The notes beneath the pieces were generated by a model, which saw nothing but the letters and a program-made list of their open reading frames with translations, had not been told where the DNA came from and did no database searches. Position numbers and translations under genes: made by a program. A stretch of DNA of 64,000 nt from Sulfurospirillum diekertiae (GTDB lineage: Bacteria > Campylobacterota > Campylobacteria > Campylobacterales > Sulfurospirillaceae): positions 372,001-436,000 of the forward strand of contig NZ_CP023275.1 in NCBI RefSeq assembly GCF_002309535.1, in the 5' to 3' direction. The first letter of the stretch is position 1. Every line of letters starts with the position of its first letter. Shown here piece after piece: positions 25,375 through 44,071 of this stretch.

Positions 25375-26321
25375 TGAATAAAAGCACACTTATAACCCTT
25401 TGTTTACTCGCTTTCATGGGCTTTTTCCCTTTGTTTGTGGATTCGGCATGGTTGGCGATTGGAACAACCTTTTTGGTTTTCTCTGTGGTGGCACTCTCTC
25501 AAGACATTATCTTAGGACGCGCGGGTGTTTTTCACATGGGTCATGCGATGTTTTTTGGATTGGGTGCGTACACCACTGCTATTCTCAATGTTAATTTTGG
25601 GCTTCCCATTCTTGCAACGCTTTTGCCAGCGGTGTTGATTCCAATGTTTTTTGCCTTTTTGTTGGTTGCACCTATTATTCATTTACGAGGGGATTATCTG
25701 TTGGTTGCAACGATTGGCTTTAATATCATTTTTATTCAAGTCCTTGAAAATGATGTTTTTGGCTTAACGGGAGGGCCTAATGGCCTTTTTGGCATTGATG
25801 TGGTGAAACTCTTTGGTTATGAACTCTCTTCTCAAACCCATATGTACTATATGGCGTTTCTATTATTAGGCATAACCCTTTTGATTATTCGCAATCTTGA
25901 TCGCAGTAAATTTGGACGTGCGATGTTTTACATCCATAAAGATGAAATTGCCGCACAAAGTATGGGTATTAATATACGCTACTTTAAACTGTATGCTTTT
26001 ATTTTAGGGGCAGGTATTGCAGGGGCTGCAGGAAGTATGTTTTCCATTCAATATTCTGCGGTGAGCCCAGAGGCGTTTAACGTAACACAGTCCATTATGT
26101 TTTTTACGATTGTTTTGGTGGGTGGTTCTGCTTCTTTGCCGGGTATTTTAATTGGAACATTCATTATGTTTGTGCTTCCTGAAATGTTTAGAGAGTTTGA
26201 AACGGCGCGTTATTTGGTTTTTGGAATTGCAATGATTTTGACGATGATTTTAAGACCGCGCGGTATTTGGCCTGTTCGTTTTGGTAACATTCCAAGCTTC
26301 CTTAAAAAGGAGGTCAAATGA
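25371..26321 (+). CDS. livM: branched-chain amino acid ABC transporter permease
   Basis: 316 aa. Second permease of the complex: DIILGRAGVFHMGHAMFFGL, LRGDYLLVATIGFN, TGGPNGLFGI, AAQSMGINIRYFKLYAF and VGGSASLPG are typical LivM stretches. GGAGA precedes the ATG at 25371, which overlaps the livH stop. It also overlaps the livG start by 4 bases. Confidence 0.92.
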   Translation: MMNKSTLITLCLLAFMGFFPLFVDSAWLAIGTTFLVFSVVALSQDIILGRAGVFHMGHAMFFGLGAYTTAILNVNFGLPILATLLPAVLIPMFFAFLLVAPIIHLRGDYLLVATIGFNIIFIQVLENDVFGLTGGPNGLFGIDVVKLFGYELSSQTHMYYMAFLLLGITLLIIRNLDRSKFGRAMFYIHKDEIAAQSMGINIRYFKLYAFILGAGIAGAAGSMFSIQYSAVSPEAFNVTQSIMFFTIVLVGGSASLPGILIGTFIMFVLPEMFREFETARYLVFGIAMILTMILRPRGIWPVRFGNIPSFLKKEVK

Positions 26322-27100
26322 GCGAATATATTTTAGAAATAAGCCATGTCAGCAAGTATTTTCAAGGACTTATTGCTATTAATGACCTCTCTATGAAAGT
26401 CAAAAAAGGACAAATCTACGGCATCATTGGACCCAATGGCGCAGGGAAAACAACCTTGTTTAACTGCATTACGGGGATTTATCGACCCGAAATCGGAAAG
26501 ATTCTTTGGAAAGGTCGCGATATTAAAGGTGCAAGTCCCGATAAAATTGCGGCATTTGGTATTCTTCGAACCTTTCAGACCATTCGCCTCTTTTCAGAGA
26601 TGAGTGTGGCGGAAAACATTATGTCAGGTCGCCACATTAAGTCTCAACAGCGTTGGTACAATGGCGTTATTCCAACACCTGCGTATTATAAAGATGAGCG
26701 AGCTAATTGGGAAAAAGTAGGTGAACTAATGTCGTTTTTCAACCTTTCAGAGTATTCGACAACACCAGCGGGCGATCTCTCTTACGGTATTCAAAGACGT
26801 ATTGAGATGGCTCGTGCACTTGCCGCTGAGCCAGAGCTTCTCATTTTGGATGAGCCTGCTGCGGGATTAAATGAAAATGAGACGTTGGAATTAACACAAA
26901 CTATTCGCAAAATTCAAGCGATGGGTGTTACGATTATGATGATTGAGCACGATATGGATATGGTGATGAGTCTTTGTGAATACATTACAGTGATTAATTT
27001 TGGGGCGAAAATTAGCGAAGGCATTCCGTCCTTTGTTCAAGATGATCCTATGGTTGTTGAGGCGTATATTGGAAGTGATGAGGATGATGACGATGAATGA
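26318..27100 (+). CDS. livG: branched-chain amino acid ABC transporter ATP-binding protein
   Basis: 260 aa. Walker A GPNGAGKTT, Q-loop in LRTFQTIRLF, signature LSYGIQRR, Walker B LLILDEPAAGLN and switch His in MIEHDMDMV. The LivG-type insertion before the signature and the C-terminal AYIGS are present, followed by an unusually acidic tail (DEDDDDE). AAGGAGG precedes the ATG. Confidence 0.93.
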   Translation: MSEYILEISHVSKYFQGLIAINDLSMKVKKGQIYGIIGPNGAGKTTLFNCITGIYRPEIGKILWKGRDIKGASPDKIAAFGILRTFQTIRLFSEMSVAENIMSGRHIKSQQRWYNGVIPTPAYYKDERANWEKVGELMSFFNLSEYSTTPAGDLSYGIQRRIEMARALAAEPELLILDEPAAGLNENETLELTQTIRKIQAMGVTIMMIEHDMDMVMSLCEYITVINFGAKISEGIPSFVQDDPMVVEAYIGSDEDDDDE

Positions 27101-27818
27101 GAAATTATTGGACATCAAAAATTTACATGTAAACTATGGCGCCGTTGAAGCGATCAAAGGGATTGATTTACATGTCAACCGAGGCGAAGTCGTTACCATC
27201 TTAGGTGCCAATGGCGCTGGTAAAACGACAACCCTTCAAACCATTAGTGGCCTTTTAAAATCCAATGCGGGAAGTATCATATTTGATAATAAGGATATTA
27301 CTCAAACACCTGCCCATGAGATTGTGAGCCTTGGTATGAGTCATGCTCCTGAAGGGCGTCGTGTTTTTGGAACACTGAGTGTTGAGGAAAATTTGATGAT
27401 GGGTGCTTACACTTTAAAAAAATACGATGCTTTGACATTGGATTGGATTTATGAGATATTGCCCCGTTTGTATGAGCGTAAACAACAACTTGCAGGTACA
27501 TTGAGTGGTGGCGAACAGCAGATGCTAGCTATTGGACGAGCCATCATGAGTAAACCAAAATTACTTATTTTAGATGAGCCGAGCCTTGGACTTGCACCTG
27601 TTTTAGTCAAAGTGATTTTTAAAGCCATCAAAGAGATTAGCAAAAGTGGCGTTACAGTTCTTTTAGTTGAGCAAAATGCAAAAGCAGCCCTTAAACTAGC
27701 CAATCGTGGATATGTTTTAGAACTTGGTAAAATTACGTACTGTGGAAGTAGTGAGGAGTTATTAACTTCTGAAGTGATACAAGAGGCATATTTAGGTAGA
27801 AAAAAAGAGGTTTTATAA
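27093..27818 (+). CDS. livF: branched-chain amino acid ABC transporter ATP-binding protein
   Basis: 241 aa. Walker A GANGAGKTT, signature LSGGEQQM, Walker B LLILDEPSLGLAP and switch LVEQNAKAAL, all in LivF form. Several ATGs (27084, 27087, 27093) lie in the end of livG; 27093 gives the usual family N-terminus and about 9-base spacing from GAGG. Codons 10-13 are encoded by a palindrome (27122-27133, NLHVN), at a position where relatives carry a similar NLHV motif. Last gene of the operon. Confidence 0.92.
   Translation: MNEKLLDIKNLHVNYGAVEAIKGIDLHVNRGEVVTILGANGAGKTTTLQTISGLLKSNAGSIIFDNKDITQTPAHEIVSLGMSHAPEGRRVFGTLSVEENLMMGAYTLKKYDALTLDWIYEILPRLYERKQQLAGTLSGGEQQMLAIGRAIMSKPKLLILDEPSLGLAPVLVKVIFKAIKEISKSGVTVLLVEQNAKAALKLANRGYVLELGKITYCGSSEELLTSEVIQEAYLGRKKEVL
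27122..27133. repeat. TTTACATGTAAA palindrome
   Basis: Exact copy near the start of livF (NLHVN). Confidence 0.95.
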
Positions 27819-27825
27819 GAAGTAG

Positions 27826-27850
27826 CTAGAGGGCATTTAATGCCCCCTAG
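27826..27850. terminator. hairpin between livF and the small coiled-coil gene
   Basis: CTAGAGGGCA pairs with TGCCCCCTAG (one mismatch) in the gap between convergent genes; AT-rich flanks suit termination in both directions. Confidence 0.6.
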
Positions 27851-27852
27851 AA

Positions 27853-28095
27853 TTATTTTAGTTTTTCAATAATCGTTTGATTAAGCTCAAGTTTTTCTTT
27901 ATTCTTTGCTACACCTTCACTCGCTTTAGCAATTTTTTCACTATTTTTTGCGATGTCTTGTTTGTTTTTATCGATTTCATCACGATTAAGCTCAATAAGC
28001 CTTGTGAGTTCATCAACTTTTCGTTCATATTTATTGATAATATAATAGATTGCGTAAACAAGTACGCCAATGACGATCCATTGTAAAATACCCAT
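27853..28095 (-). CDS. small membrane-anchored coiled-coil protein, 80 aa
   Basis: One membrane helix (about residues 4-21, LQWIVIGVLVYAIYYII) followed by a long charged heptad-like region in which 'KN' and 'AKNSEKIAKASEGVAKNKEK' style repeats recur, indicating a coiled coil. No catalytic motif. AAGGAAAAGC-like sequence before the ATG. Role unknown; it could be an anchor or scaffold. It lies between livF (convergent) and yaaA (same direction). Confidence 0.7.
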   Translation of the reverse strand: MGILQWIVIGVLVYAIYYIINKYERKVDELTRLIELNRDEIDKNKQDIAKNSEKIAKASEGVAKNKEKLELNQTIIEKLK

Positions 28096-28146
28096 AAGCT
28101 TTTCCTTGACATAAATTTTGATAACATTGTACCTTTTTACAGCAAA

Positions 28147-28890
28147 TCAATCAATAATATCAAAGATGTATTCGCGTTTAAGTTTTTGCTCTTTGATTTC
28201 ACGAATACGGAGTCCTTCAAAACCAATTTTTCCAAACTCTTTTTCATTAAAGGGTTGATGAATAGCAATTTCACGTAAAACTTGTCCACGATAAGCTTTT
28301 GCAAAATGACTTACTACTTTATCGTTTTTCAAAAATTTCATAGTGATAAAAGGTTGTTTTAGCGTATAAAATTTTTCATAATATCCTGCACGGAGATCCA
28401 AAATAGTTTCATCGCCAATCCATGCATCCATTGCATCATTAAAATACTCTTTATAGAAAATTTCGGTTTTAAAACCATTCAGGCTTTCCCCTTGTTGAAG
28501 TTTATATTCTGGAATCAGATCTCCTGCTAGAAGAGGGCCAAAAAGATTCGAGAAAATCATGACATGGTTTTCAATATAGGTTTGCGCATTTTTATCTAAC
28601 GTTTCAAATAGAAGATGATCGTAAGCAATACCGCTGTAGCGAAGAATGGCTTTACATGTAAATGAGTCAAAAATATTTTTGCTCGATAGAGCTAAAATTT
28701 TTTGAGTATCTTTAATACCAAAGAGATTTTGCAAGAGTGTGGTATCATGTGTTTCTAAAAGTGCTTGATACTGCTTTAAAACTTGATGACGTTTTTCATA
28801 TAAAGAAGGAAAGACTAAACTCTCTTTTTTGAGCAAGCCATGAGTGGTTAATGCGCTTTTTGTCTCGCTGGGTGAGAATAAAATTTTCAT
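28147..28890 (-). CDS. yaaA: YaaA family peroxide-stress protein (UPF0246)
   Basis: 247 aa. Family landmarks: the N-terminal MKILFSPSETK, YSGIAYDHL, NLFGPLLAGDLIPEYKLQQG, ILDLRAGYYEKFY and VSHFAKAYRG. In E. coli YaaA lowers free intracellular iron during peroxide stress and binds DNA. Full length. A palindrome at 28651-28662 encodes FTCK inside it. Divergent from the tRNA/tuf cluster. Confidence 0.9.
   Translation of the reverse strand: MKILFSPSETKSALTTHGLLKKESLVFPSLYEKRHQVLKQYQALLETHDTTLLQNLFGIKDTQKILALSSKNIFDSFTCKAILRYSGIAYDHLLFETLDKNAQTYIENHVMIFSNLFGPLLAGDLIPEYKLQQGESLNGFKTEIFYKEYFNDAMDAWIGDETILDLRAGYYEKFYTLKQPFITMKFLKNDKVVSHFAKAYRGQVLREIAIHQPFNEKEFGKIGFEGLRIREIKEQKLKREYIFDIID
28651..28662. 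repeat. TTTACATGTAAA palindrome
   Basis: Exact copy inside yaaA (FTCK). Confidence 0.95.
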
Positions 28891-28958
28891 CGTATACCTT
28901 TAATAGCAAACATAAGAGACTATTTTAGCTAAGAATCACGTAAAATATCTAAAAAGTA

Positions 28959-28987
28959 TTGACTTTGAAAATCTTTTGAGATATAAT
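28959..28987 (+). promoter_or_regulatory. sigma-70 promoter of the tRNA-tuf cluster
   Basis: TTGACT at 28959-28964 and TATAAT at 28982-28987 with the ideal 17-base spacer, 21 bases before the first tRNA. The best promoter in the window, fitting a growth-rate-dependent stable-RNA operon. Confidence 0.8.
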
Positions 28988-29007
28988 TTCACCTCACAAT
29001 CAAGGGT

Positions 29008-29083
29008 GCTGGTGTAGCTCAGTTGGTAGAGCAACTGCCTTGTAAGCAGTAGGTCGGCGGTTCGATTCCGTTCACCAGCTCCA
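29008..29083 (+). tRNA. tRNA-Thr (anticodon TGT)
   Basis: Cloverleaf folds: GCTGGTG pairs with CACCAGC, anticodon loop CTTGTAA, T-loop GTTCGATTC, encoded CCA at 29081-29083. First of four tRNAs before tuf. Confidence 0.95.
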
Positions 29084-29135
29084 TTTTTGTTTGTGAAAGA
29101 CAGTGTTTGACCAGCAATAAATATGGTAAAAATAC

Positions 29136-29220
<85 letters not shown>

Positions 29221-29222
29221 TT

Positions 29223-29299
29223 GCGGGAGTAGCTCAGTTGGCTAGAGCATTAGCCTTCCAAGCTGGGGGTCGCGGGTTCGAGTCCCGTCTCCCGCTCCA
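29223..29299 (+). tRNA. tRNA-Gly (anticodon TCC)
   Basis: Acceptor GCGGGAG/CTCCCGC, anticodon loop CTTCCAA, T-loop GTTCGAGTC, encoded CCA. Starts 2 bases after tRNA-Tyr, so they are cut from one transcript. Confidence 0.95.
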
Positions 29300-29445
29300 A
29301 GATTTTATAAGCAAACTGGGAGCTGTTGAATTTCTTCTGCTTTAGGGCACTACAGAACAAGTTCAGTAGTCTTTCCTTTCTTTCCTTAATAAAATCTAAT
29401 CATTATTGTTGTTGCGATACAATTTGGTCCACCCTTTTGTAGTCG

Positions 29446-29520
<75 letters not shown>

Positions 29521-29591
29521 TCACTCAAAAAGTTTTTAAAACTTTGAAAAATTGAAATGTACTAAAAATAAAACTCATTACGGAGGAAAAA

Positions 29592-30791
29592 ATGGCAAAA
29601 GAAAAGTTCTCTAGAACAAAGCCACACGTTAACATTGGAACCATCGGTCACGTTGATCATGGTAAAACTACGCTTACAGCTGCTATCTCTGCAGTTCTAG
29701 CGACAAAAGGTCTTTGTGAATTTAAAGATTACGATGGTATTGATAACGCTCCTGAAGAGAGAGAGCGTGGTATTACTATTGCAACTTCTCACATTGAATA
29801 TGAAACAGAAAATCGCCACTATGCACACGTAGACTGCCCAGGTCACGCGGATTACGTTAAAAACATGATCACAGGTGCTGCTCAAATGGATGGCGCTATT
29901 CTTGTTGTTTCTGCAGCAGATGGTCCTATGCCTCAAACGCGTGAACACATCCTTCTTTCTCGCCAAGTTGGTGTTCCTTATATCGTTGTTTTCATGAACA
30001 AAGCTGATATGGTTGATGATGAAGAACTTCTTGAACTTGTTGAAATGGAAATTAGAGAACTTCTTAGTTCATATGACTTCCCAGGTGATGATACTCCAAT
30101 CGTTGCTGGTTCTGCACTTAAAGCACTTGAAGAAGCAAAAGCTGGTACTGTTGGCGCATGGGGTGAAAAAATCCTTGCTCTTATGGCTGCAGTTGACGCT
30201 TATATTCCAAATCCAGTTCGTGAAACTGACAAAGACTTCTTGATGCCAATCGAAGACGTATTCTCAATTTCAGGTCGTGGTACTGTTGTTACAGGTAAAA
30301 TCGATAGAGGCGCTGTTAAAATTGGTGAGACTATTGAAATCGTAGGTATCAAAGATACAAAAACTACAACGGTAACAGGCGTTGAAATGTTCCGTAAAGA
30401 GATGGAACGTGGTGAGGCTGGTGATAACTGTGGTATCTTGCTACGCGGTATTAAAAAAGAAGAAGTTGAGCGTGGTATGGTTCTTTGTAAACCAAAATCA
30501 ATCACTCCACATACTGACTTTGAAGCTGAAATCTATGTTCTTTCAAAAGAAGAGGGTGGTCGTCATACTCCATTCTTTAACAACTATAGACCACAATTCT
30601 ATGTTCGTACAACAGACGTAACAGGTTCTATCACATTACCAGAAGGTACTGAGATGGTTATGCCTGGTGATAACGTAAAAATCAAAGTTGCACTTATCGC
30701 ACCTATCGCCCTTGAAGAGGGTACTCGTTTTGCAATCCGTGAGGGTGGTAGAACAGTTGGTGCGGGTGTTGTTGCTACAATCATCAAGTAA
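29592..30791 (+). CDS. tuf: elongation factor Tu
   Basis: 399 aa GTPase that delivers aminoacyl-tRNA to the ribosome. G1 GHVDHGKT (19-26), switch region RERGITI, G3 DCPGH, G4 NKAD, and the typical C-terminal domains ending [18 protein letters not shown] precedes the ATG. It follows the four tRNAs in the same order as the E. coli thrU-tyrU-glyT-thrT-tufB operon. Confidence 0.98.
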   Translation: MAKEKFSRTKPHVNIGTIGHVDHGKTTLTAAISAVLATKGLCEFKDYDGIDNAPEERERGITIATSHIEYETENRHYAHVDCPGHADYVKNMITGAAQMDGAILVVSAADGPMPQTREHILLSRQVGVPYIVVFMNKADMVDDEELLELVEMEIRELLSSYDFPGDDTPIVAGSALKALEEAKAGTVGAWGEKILALMAAVDAYIPNPVRETDKDFLMPIEDVFSISGRGTVVTGKIDRGAVKIGETIEIVGIKDTKTTTVTGVEMFRKEMERGEAGDNCGILLRGIKKEEVERGMVLCKPKSITPHTDFEAEIYVLSKEEGGRHTPFFNNYRPQFYVRTTDVTGSITLPEGTEMVMPGDNVKIKVALIAPIALEEGTRFAIREGGRTVGAGVVATIIK

Positions 30792-30797
30792 TTTTAG

Positions 30798-30823
30798 CAT
30801 GTAAGGGGAAACCCCCTTACATG
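30798..30823 (+). terminator. perfect hairpin between tuf and rpmG
   Basis: CATGTAAGGGG pairs with CCCCTTACATG (11 base pairs, AAAC loop). The right arm contains the core of the TTACATGTAA palindrome. No T-run follows, so it is likely an attenuator or RNA-processing hairpin rather than a full stop. Confidence 0.55.
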
Positions 30824-30826
30824 TAA
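30817..30826. repeat. palindrome core, 10 bases
   Basis: TTACATGTAA overlapping the right arm of the tuf-rpmG hairpin. Confidence 0.7.
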
Positions 30827-30844
30827 TTAAGTCAAGGAAATCTA

Positions 30845-31003
30845 ATGACCGTTAAAATCGGACTAAAGTGTTCTGAATGTGGTGACATTAATTACACAAC
30901 AACCAAAAACAGCAAGACAGTTACTGAAAAAGTTGAACTTAGCAAGTATTGTCCAAGACTGAAAAAACACACTGTTCACAAAGAAGTGAAATTAAAAAGT
31001 TAA
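30845..31003 (+). CDS. rpmG: 50S ribosomal protein L33
   Basis: 52 aa: [20 protein letters not shown], then [20 protein letters not shown] CxxC pair near the N-terminus and a single Cys later suggest a partly intact zinc ribbon: the usual second CxxC reads YCPR, so only three Cys are present. AAGGAA precedes the ATG. Confidence 0.95.
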   Translation: MTVKIGLKCSECGDINYTTTKNSKTVTEKVELSKYCPRLKKHTVHKEVKLKS

Positions 31004-31030
31004 GTCCCTTAAAAGACTTAACTTACATGC

Positions 31031-31106
31031 AGGGTAGTAGCTCCAACGGTAGAGCGTCGGTCTCCAAAACCGCAGGTTGTGGGTTCGAGTCCCTCCTACC
31101 CTGCCA
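31031..31106 (+). tRNA. tRNA-Trp (anticodon CCA)
   Basis: Acceptor AGGGTAG/CTACCCT, anticodon loop CTCCAAA, discriminator G, encoded CCA. Located between rpmG and secE, its common place in Gram-negative bacteria. Confidence 0.95.
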
Positions 31107-31123
31107 CTAGTCGAGGTAATACA

Positions 31124-31303
31124 ATGGAAAAATTAAGAGCTTATTATCATCATTCTAAAGCTGAATTGTCAAAAGTTATATTTCCAACAAAAGAACAGAT
31201 ACGAAATGCTTTCATTTCTGTTTTCGTTGTTGTAACTGTAATTTCACTCTTCTTAGCGCTGATTGATGCTATTATGTCTTTTTCTTTATCTTCTTTAATT
31301 TAA
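31124..31303 (+). CDS. secE: protein translocase subunit SecE
   Basis: 59 aa with one membrane helix (about 26-50). MEKLRAYYHHSKAELSKVIFP followed by TKEQI is the conserved amphipathic region that contacts SecY. Short single-helix form. The ATG at 31124 is chosen; the in-frame extension runs into tRNA-Trp. Confidence 0.95.
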   Translation: MEKLRAYYHHSKAELSKVIFPTKEQIRNAFISVFVVVTVISLFLALIDAIMSFSLSSLI

Positions 31304-31312
31304 GGAGAAAGA

Positions 31313-31843
31313 ATGGCACATAGATGGTATGCAATTCAAACCTATGCAGGTAGTGAGCAAGCAGTTAAGAAAGGAATTATTACACTTGTCAATGATCATG
31401 GTATCGCTGATAAAGTGGAGCAAATTCTTGTTCCAACTGAAGATGTAATTGAAGTTAAGAATGGTAAAAAAAAGATTAGTGAGCGAAGTCTTTATCCTGG
31501 TTATGCATTTGCAAAACTAGATTTAGATACAGCACTCTGGCATCTTATCCAATCATTGCCAAAAGTCGGAAGATTCATCGGTGAAGCAAAAAAACCTACA
31601 CCTTTGAGTGAAAAAGATATTGCATTGATTTTGGAGAAAGCTGAGAAAAAAGGTGCGCCGAAACCAAAAATCTTCTTTGAAAATGGTGAGAGTGTTAGGA
31701 TTACAGAAGGTCCTTTCGCAAACTTTACAGGTTCAGTTGAAGAGTATGATATGGTTCATGGCAAACTCACACTCAATGTTTCAATCTTTGGTAGAAGTAC
31801 TCCAGTTGAGATTCTCTATTCTCAAGTTGAAAAAATAGTCTAA
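31313..31843 (+). CDS. nusG: transcription termination/antitermination factor NusG
   Basis: 176 aa. N-terminal NGN domain ([33 protein letters not shown]) and C-terminal KOW domain ([20 protein letters not shown]). Couples RNA polymerase to Rho and the ribosome. AAGGAG precedes the ATG. Confidence 0.97.
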   Translation: MAHRWYAIQTYAGSEQAVKKGIITLVNDHGIADKVEQILVPTEDVIEVKNGKKKISERSLYPGYAFAKLDLDTALWHLIQSLPKVGRFIGEAKKPTPLSEKDIALILEKAEKKGAPKPKIFFENGESVRITEGPFANFTGSVEEYDMVHGKLTLNVSIFGRSTPVEILYSQVEKIV

Positions 31844-31859
31844 GCTTAAAGGAAAAGAA

Positions 31860-32285
31860 ATGGCAAAAAAGGTCATTGGCGAAATTAAATTGCAAATTGA
31901 AGCTGCTAAAGCAAATCCATCACCTCCAGTAGGACCAGCTCTTGGTCAACGTGGTGTAAATATTATGGAATTTTGTAAAGCATTTAATGAAAGAACAAAA
32001 GAGTTGGCAGGTTTTAGAATTCCTGTTGTTATCACTGTTTATGCTGATAAAAGTTTTACATTTATCACCAAACAACCACCTGCTACAGATCTTATCAAAA
32101 AAGCAGTCGGTCTTAAAAGTGGTTCAAGTAACCCTTTGAAAAACAAAGTTGGTACCCTTAGCAAGGCTCAAATTCTTGAGATTGTTGAGAAAAAAATTGC
32201 TGACCTTAATACAACGGATCGTGAAGCAGCAGCGAAAATTATTTCAGGTTCTGCTAGAAGTATCGGTATTAACGTCGTCGATTAA
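31860..32285 (+). CDS. rplK: 50S ribosomal protein L11
   Basis: 141 aa, full length. [41 protein letters not shown] (the proline-rich thiostrepton region) and the C-terminal rRNA-binding [10 protein letters not shown]. Part of the GTPase-associated centre. Confidence 0.97.
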   Translation: MAKKVIGEIKLQIEAAKANPSPPVGPALGQRGVNIMEFCKAFNERTKELAGFRIPVVITVYADKSFTFITKQPPATDLIKKAVGLKSGSSNPLKNKVGTLSKAQILEIVEKKIADLNTTDREAAAKIISGSARSIGINVVD

Positions 32286-32345
32286 TCCTTACCCCTTTAC
32301 CGTCAGGGTTATAAAGGCGGAAGCAAAATTATGCGGAGATAAAGA

Positions 32346-33050
32346 ATGGCAAAGAAAGTAAATAAACGTTTTCAAGAACTTTTGAAAAAAGTTGATAAAG
32401 AAAAAAAATATTCAGTAGCTGATGCACTTGGTAATATTAAAAACTTGGCGTCTGCAAAATTTGATGAAACAATCGAAATTGCACTTAAACTTAACGTTGA
32501 TCCAAGACACGCTGACCAAATGGTTAGAGGTTCTGTTGTTCTTCCAGCGGGCACTGGTAAAACAGTTCGTGTTGCCGTTATTGCAAAAGATGAAAAAGCA
32601 GATGAAGCAAGAGCAGCGGGTGCGGATATTGTTGGTAGCGATGATTTAATTGAAGAAATTCAAGCAGGTCGCATTAACTTTGATGTTTTGATTGCAACAC
32701 CAAATATGATGGGTTTAGTCGGTAAAGTTGGCCGTATTCTTGGACCAAAAGGTATCATGCCAAATCCAAAAACAGGTACTGTAACCATGGATGTTGCAAA
32801 AGCTGTTGAGAATAACAAAGGCGGACAAGTCAATTTCCGTGTTGATAAACAAGGAAATATCCATGCTGGTATTGGTAAAATTAGCTTCTCATCTGAGCAA
32901 ATTAGAGAGAATTTTGAAGCATTTATCAAAGCAATCAACAAGCATAAACCTGCTTCTTCTAAAGGTAAATATATTAAATGTGCTGCATTGTCATTGACAA
33001 TGAGTCCATCTATGAATCTTGAAAATCAAGAACTAATCGACCTTAGATAA
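32346..33050 (+). CDS. rplA: 50S ribosomal protein L1
   Basis: 234 aa. Signature [19 protein letters not shown] and [20 protein letters not shown]. Forms the L1 stalk and, in other bacteria, represses its own operon by binding the rplK leader. The 60-base gap after rplK carries a GCGGAGATAAAG ribosome binding site. Confidence 0.97.
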   Translation: MAKKVNKRFQELLKKVDKEKKYSVADALGNIKNLASAKFDETIEIALKLNVDPRHADQMVRGSVVLPAGTGKTVRVAVIAKDEKADEARAAGADIVGSDDLIEEIQAGRINFDVLIATPNMMGLVGKVGRILGPKGIMPNPKTGTVTMDVAKAVENNKGGQVNFRVDKQGNIHAGIGKISFSSEQIRENFEAFIKAINKHKPASSKGKYIKCAALSLTMSPSMNLENQELIDLR

Positions 33051-33244
33051 AACACTCATCTAAAGCTTTTGTCCATTGAATTTGGTTAGAAAGCTTTAGT
33101 GCCTTAGATAATTTTGCCATAAAGAGTTGCTTTATGGTGTACTGTATATTTATACTTAATCTTATGATTGGAGAGAGTAGAGGCGAAAGCTTAATTTGAG
33201 TTGACTCATCTCTACTTGAAATCACCAGTTGGAAAGGAGAAAAA
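33051..33244 (+). promoter_or_regulatory. rplJ leader, candidate L10 autoregulatory region
   Basis: A 194-base untranslated gap between rplA and rplJ with self-complementary blocks (for example AAAGCTTT near 33063 and 33092, and CATAAAG...CTTTATG near 33118-33137). In many bacteria the L10-L12 complex binds such a leader to repress rplJL translation. Position and structure fit; no specific consensus was verified. Confidence 0.45.
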
Positions 33245-33727
33245 TTGACAAGAACAGAGAAAGCTGAATTTATTAGTTCTCTAACTGAAGAGTTTAAATC
33301 TTCCGACGGTTTAATTGTTTGTGACTACAAAGGTCTTAATGTTAAAGCGATCGAAGCATTAAGAAATGCTTCAAGACCAGAAGCGGTTAATGTTAAGGTT
33401 ATTAAAAATACTTTAGCATCAATTGCTATGACAAATGCTGGTATCGAAGGACTTGAACTAAAAGACACCAACATTTTTGTTTGGGGTGCTGATCAGTTAG
33501 CTGTTACTAAAGTTGTCGCTACATTCGCTAAAACAAATCCAAATTTTATAATTAAATCTGGTTTTGCTGGTGGTATTGTGGTTGATGCTGCTAAAGTTGA
33601 AGCACTTTCTAAAATGCCATCACGTAATGAGCTTATTGGAATGCTTCTATCAACTTGGATGGCACCAATTACAAACTTTACCATTGGTCTTGATGCACTT
33701 CGTGCTAAAAAACAAGAGTCTGAATAG
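33245..33727 (+). CDS. rplJ: 50S ribosomal protein L10
   Basis: 160 aa: MTRTEKAEFISSLTEEFKSS, DYKGLNVKAIEALRN, KVIKNTLASIA. Base of the L12 stalk. The start codon is TTG at 33245 with a strong GGAAAGGAG upstream; no ATG is available nearby. A weak start under a leader suits feedback control. Confidence 0.96.
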   Translation: MTRTEKAEFISSLTEEFKSSDGLIVCDYKGLNVKAIEALRNASRPEAVNVKVIKNTLASIAMTNAGIEGLELKDTNIFVWGADQLAVTKVVATFAKTNPNFIIKSGFAGGIVVDAAKVEALSKMPSRNELIGMLLSTWMAPITNFTIGLDALRAKKQESE

Positions 33728-33749
33728 CGTGTATTTGTAAAGTTTTGCC

Positions 33750-33761
33750 TTTACATGTAAA
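33750..33761. repeat. TTTACATGTAAA palindrome
   Basis: Exact copy in the rplJ-rplL gap; the only perfect copy in the 29-46 kb ribosomal region. Confidence 0.95.
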
Positions 33762-33820
33762 GTCCAAGAGCAAGACTCTTGTAAAATCATTATAACTATA
33801 AAATAATCAGGAGATTTGAA

Positions 33821-34195
33821 ATGGCAATTTCAAAACAAGACGTATTAGAGTATATTTCAGGTCTTAGTGTACTTGAATTGAGTGAACTTGTAAAAGATTT
33901 CGAAGAGAAATTTGGTGTATCTGCAGCTCCAGTTATGGTAGCAGGTGCTGGCGCAGCTGTTGCAACAGAAGCGGCTGAAGAGAAAACTGAGTTTGATGTT
34001 ATCCTTAAAGATGGCGGCGAGAAAAAAATCAACGCAATTAAAGTTGTTAGAGAAATCACAGGTCTTGGTCTTAAAGAGGCAAAAGATGCTGTTGAAGGTG
34101 CTCCTACAACTGTTAAAGAGGGTGTCTCTAAACAAGTTGCTGAAGAAATCAAAAAGAAACTTGAAGAAGCTGGCGCAGTCGCTGAAATCAAGTAA
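33821..34195 (+). CDS. rplL: 50S ribosomal protein L7/L12
   Basis: 124 aa. N-terminal dimerisation helices ([20 protein letters not shown]), Ala-rich hinge and C-terminal factor-binding domain ([39 protein letters not shown]). Recruits translation GTPases. A palindrome (33750-33761) lies in the rplJ-rplL gap. Confidence 0.97.
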   Translation: MAISKQDVLEYISGLSVLELSELVKDFEEKFGVSAAPVMVAGAGAAVATEAAEEKTEFDVILKDGGEKKINAIKVVREITGLGLKEAKDAVEGAPTTVKEGVSKQVAEEIKKKLEEAGAVAEIK

Positions 34196-34207
34196 TTTTA
34201 TTACTTT

Positions 34208-34233
34208 AAGAGAAGCCTTGTGCTTCTCTTTTA
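34208..34233 (+). terminator. rplL-rpoB attenuator
   Basis: AAGAGAAG / CTTCTCTT stem with a 7-base loop and following TTT, 13 bases after the rplL stop. At this site in E. coli a partial terminator sets the lower expression of rpoBC. Confidence 0.7.
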
Positions 34234-34289
34234 AAACTATATTCTTGGATATTAATTAGTCGTTACAACTTCTATCAAACGATAGATGA

Positions 34290-43020
<8,731 letters not shown>

Positions 43021-43074
43021 AAGCTATTTTTAAATAAAATTAGCACCTATTTTTTACAAAATAAAGGAAATAAT

Positions 43075-43452
43075 GTGCCAACCATTAACCAACTCGTCAG
43101 AAATGAGAGAAAAAAGGTGATTAAAAAATCAAAATCACCTGCACTTGATAAGTGCCCTCAAAGAAGAGGCGTTTGTACAAGAGTTTATACGACAACTCCT
43201 AAAAAACCAAACTCTGCTTTGAGAAAAGTTGCCAAAGTCAAATTGACCAGCGGTTTTGAAGTCATTAGCTACATCGGTGGCGAGGGACATAACCTACAAG
43301 AACACTCCATTGTATTGGTACGTGGCGGTAGGGTAAAAGATTTACCAGGTGTTAAGTACCATATCGTACGTGGTGCGCTTGATACTTCAGGTGTTGCAAA
43401 AAGAACGGTGTCTAGAAGTAAATACGGTACAAAAAGACCAAAAGCTAAATAA
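43075..43452 (+). CDS. rpsL: 30S ribosomal protein S12
   Basis: 125 aa. [40 protein letters not shown] and [13 protein letters not shown], the decoding-centre loops where streptomycin-resistance changes occur. Start codon GTG at 43075, with AAAGGAAA upstream; an out-of-frame ATG overlaps it. Confidence 0.97.
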   Translation: MPTINQLVRNERKKVIKKSKSPALDKCPQRRGVCTRVYTTTPKKPNSALRKVAKVKLTSGFEVISYIGGEGHNLQEHSIVLVRGGRVKDLPGVKYHIVRGALDTSGVAKRTVSRSKYGTKRPKAK

Positions 43453-43465
43453 ATTTAACAGCAGG

Positions 43466-43996
<531 letters not shown>

Positions 43997-44006
43997 GATG
44001 ACGCTG

Positions 44007-44030
44007 GGGATGTTTATATGTAAACATCCC
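44007..44030 (+). terminator. hairpin between rpsG and fusA
   Basis: GGGATGTTTA pairs perfectly with TAAACATCCC (10 base pairs, TATG loop), then TTTCTT. Its centre (TTTATATGTAAA) is one base from the dispersed palindrome. Probably partial termination before fusA. Confidence 0.6.
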
Positions 44031-44071
44031 TTTCTTCAGAACTACACTCCTAATATAACAAGGAAATTATA

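Noticed and set aside
27168..27179. TTTACATGTCAA in livF as another palindrome copy
   Set aside because: Breaks the palindrome. Similar near-matches at 1787, 4309 and 38112 were also left out.
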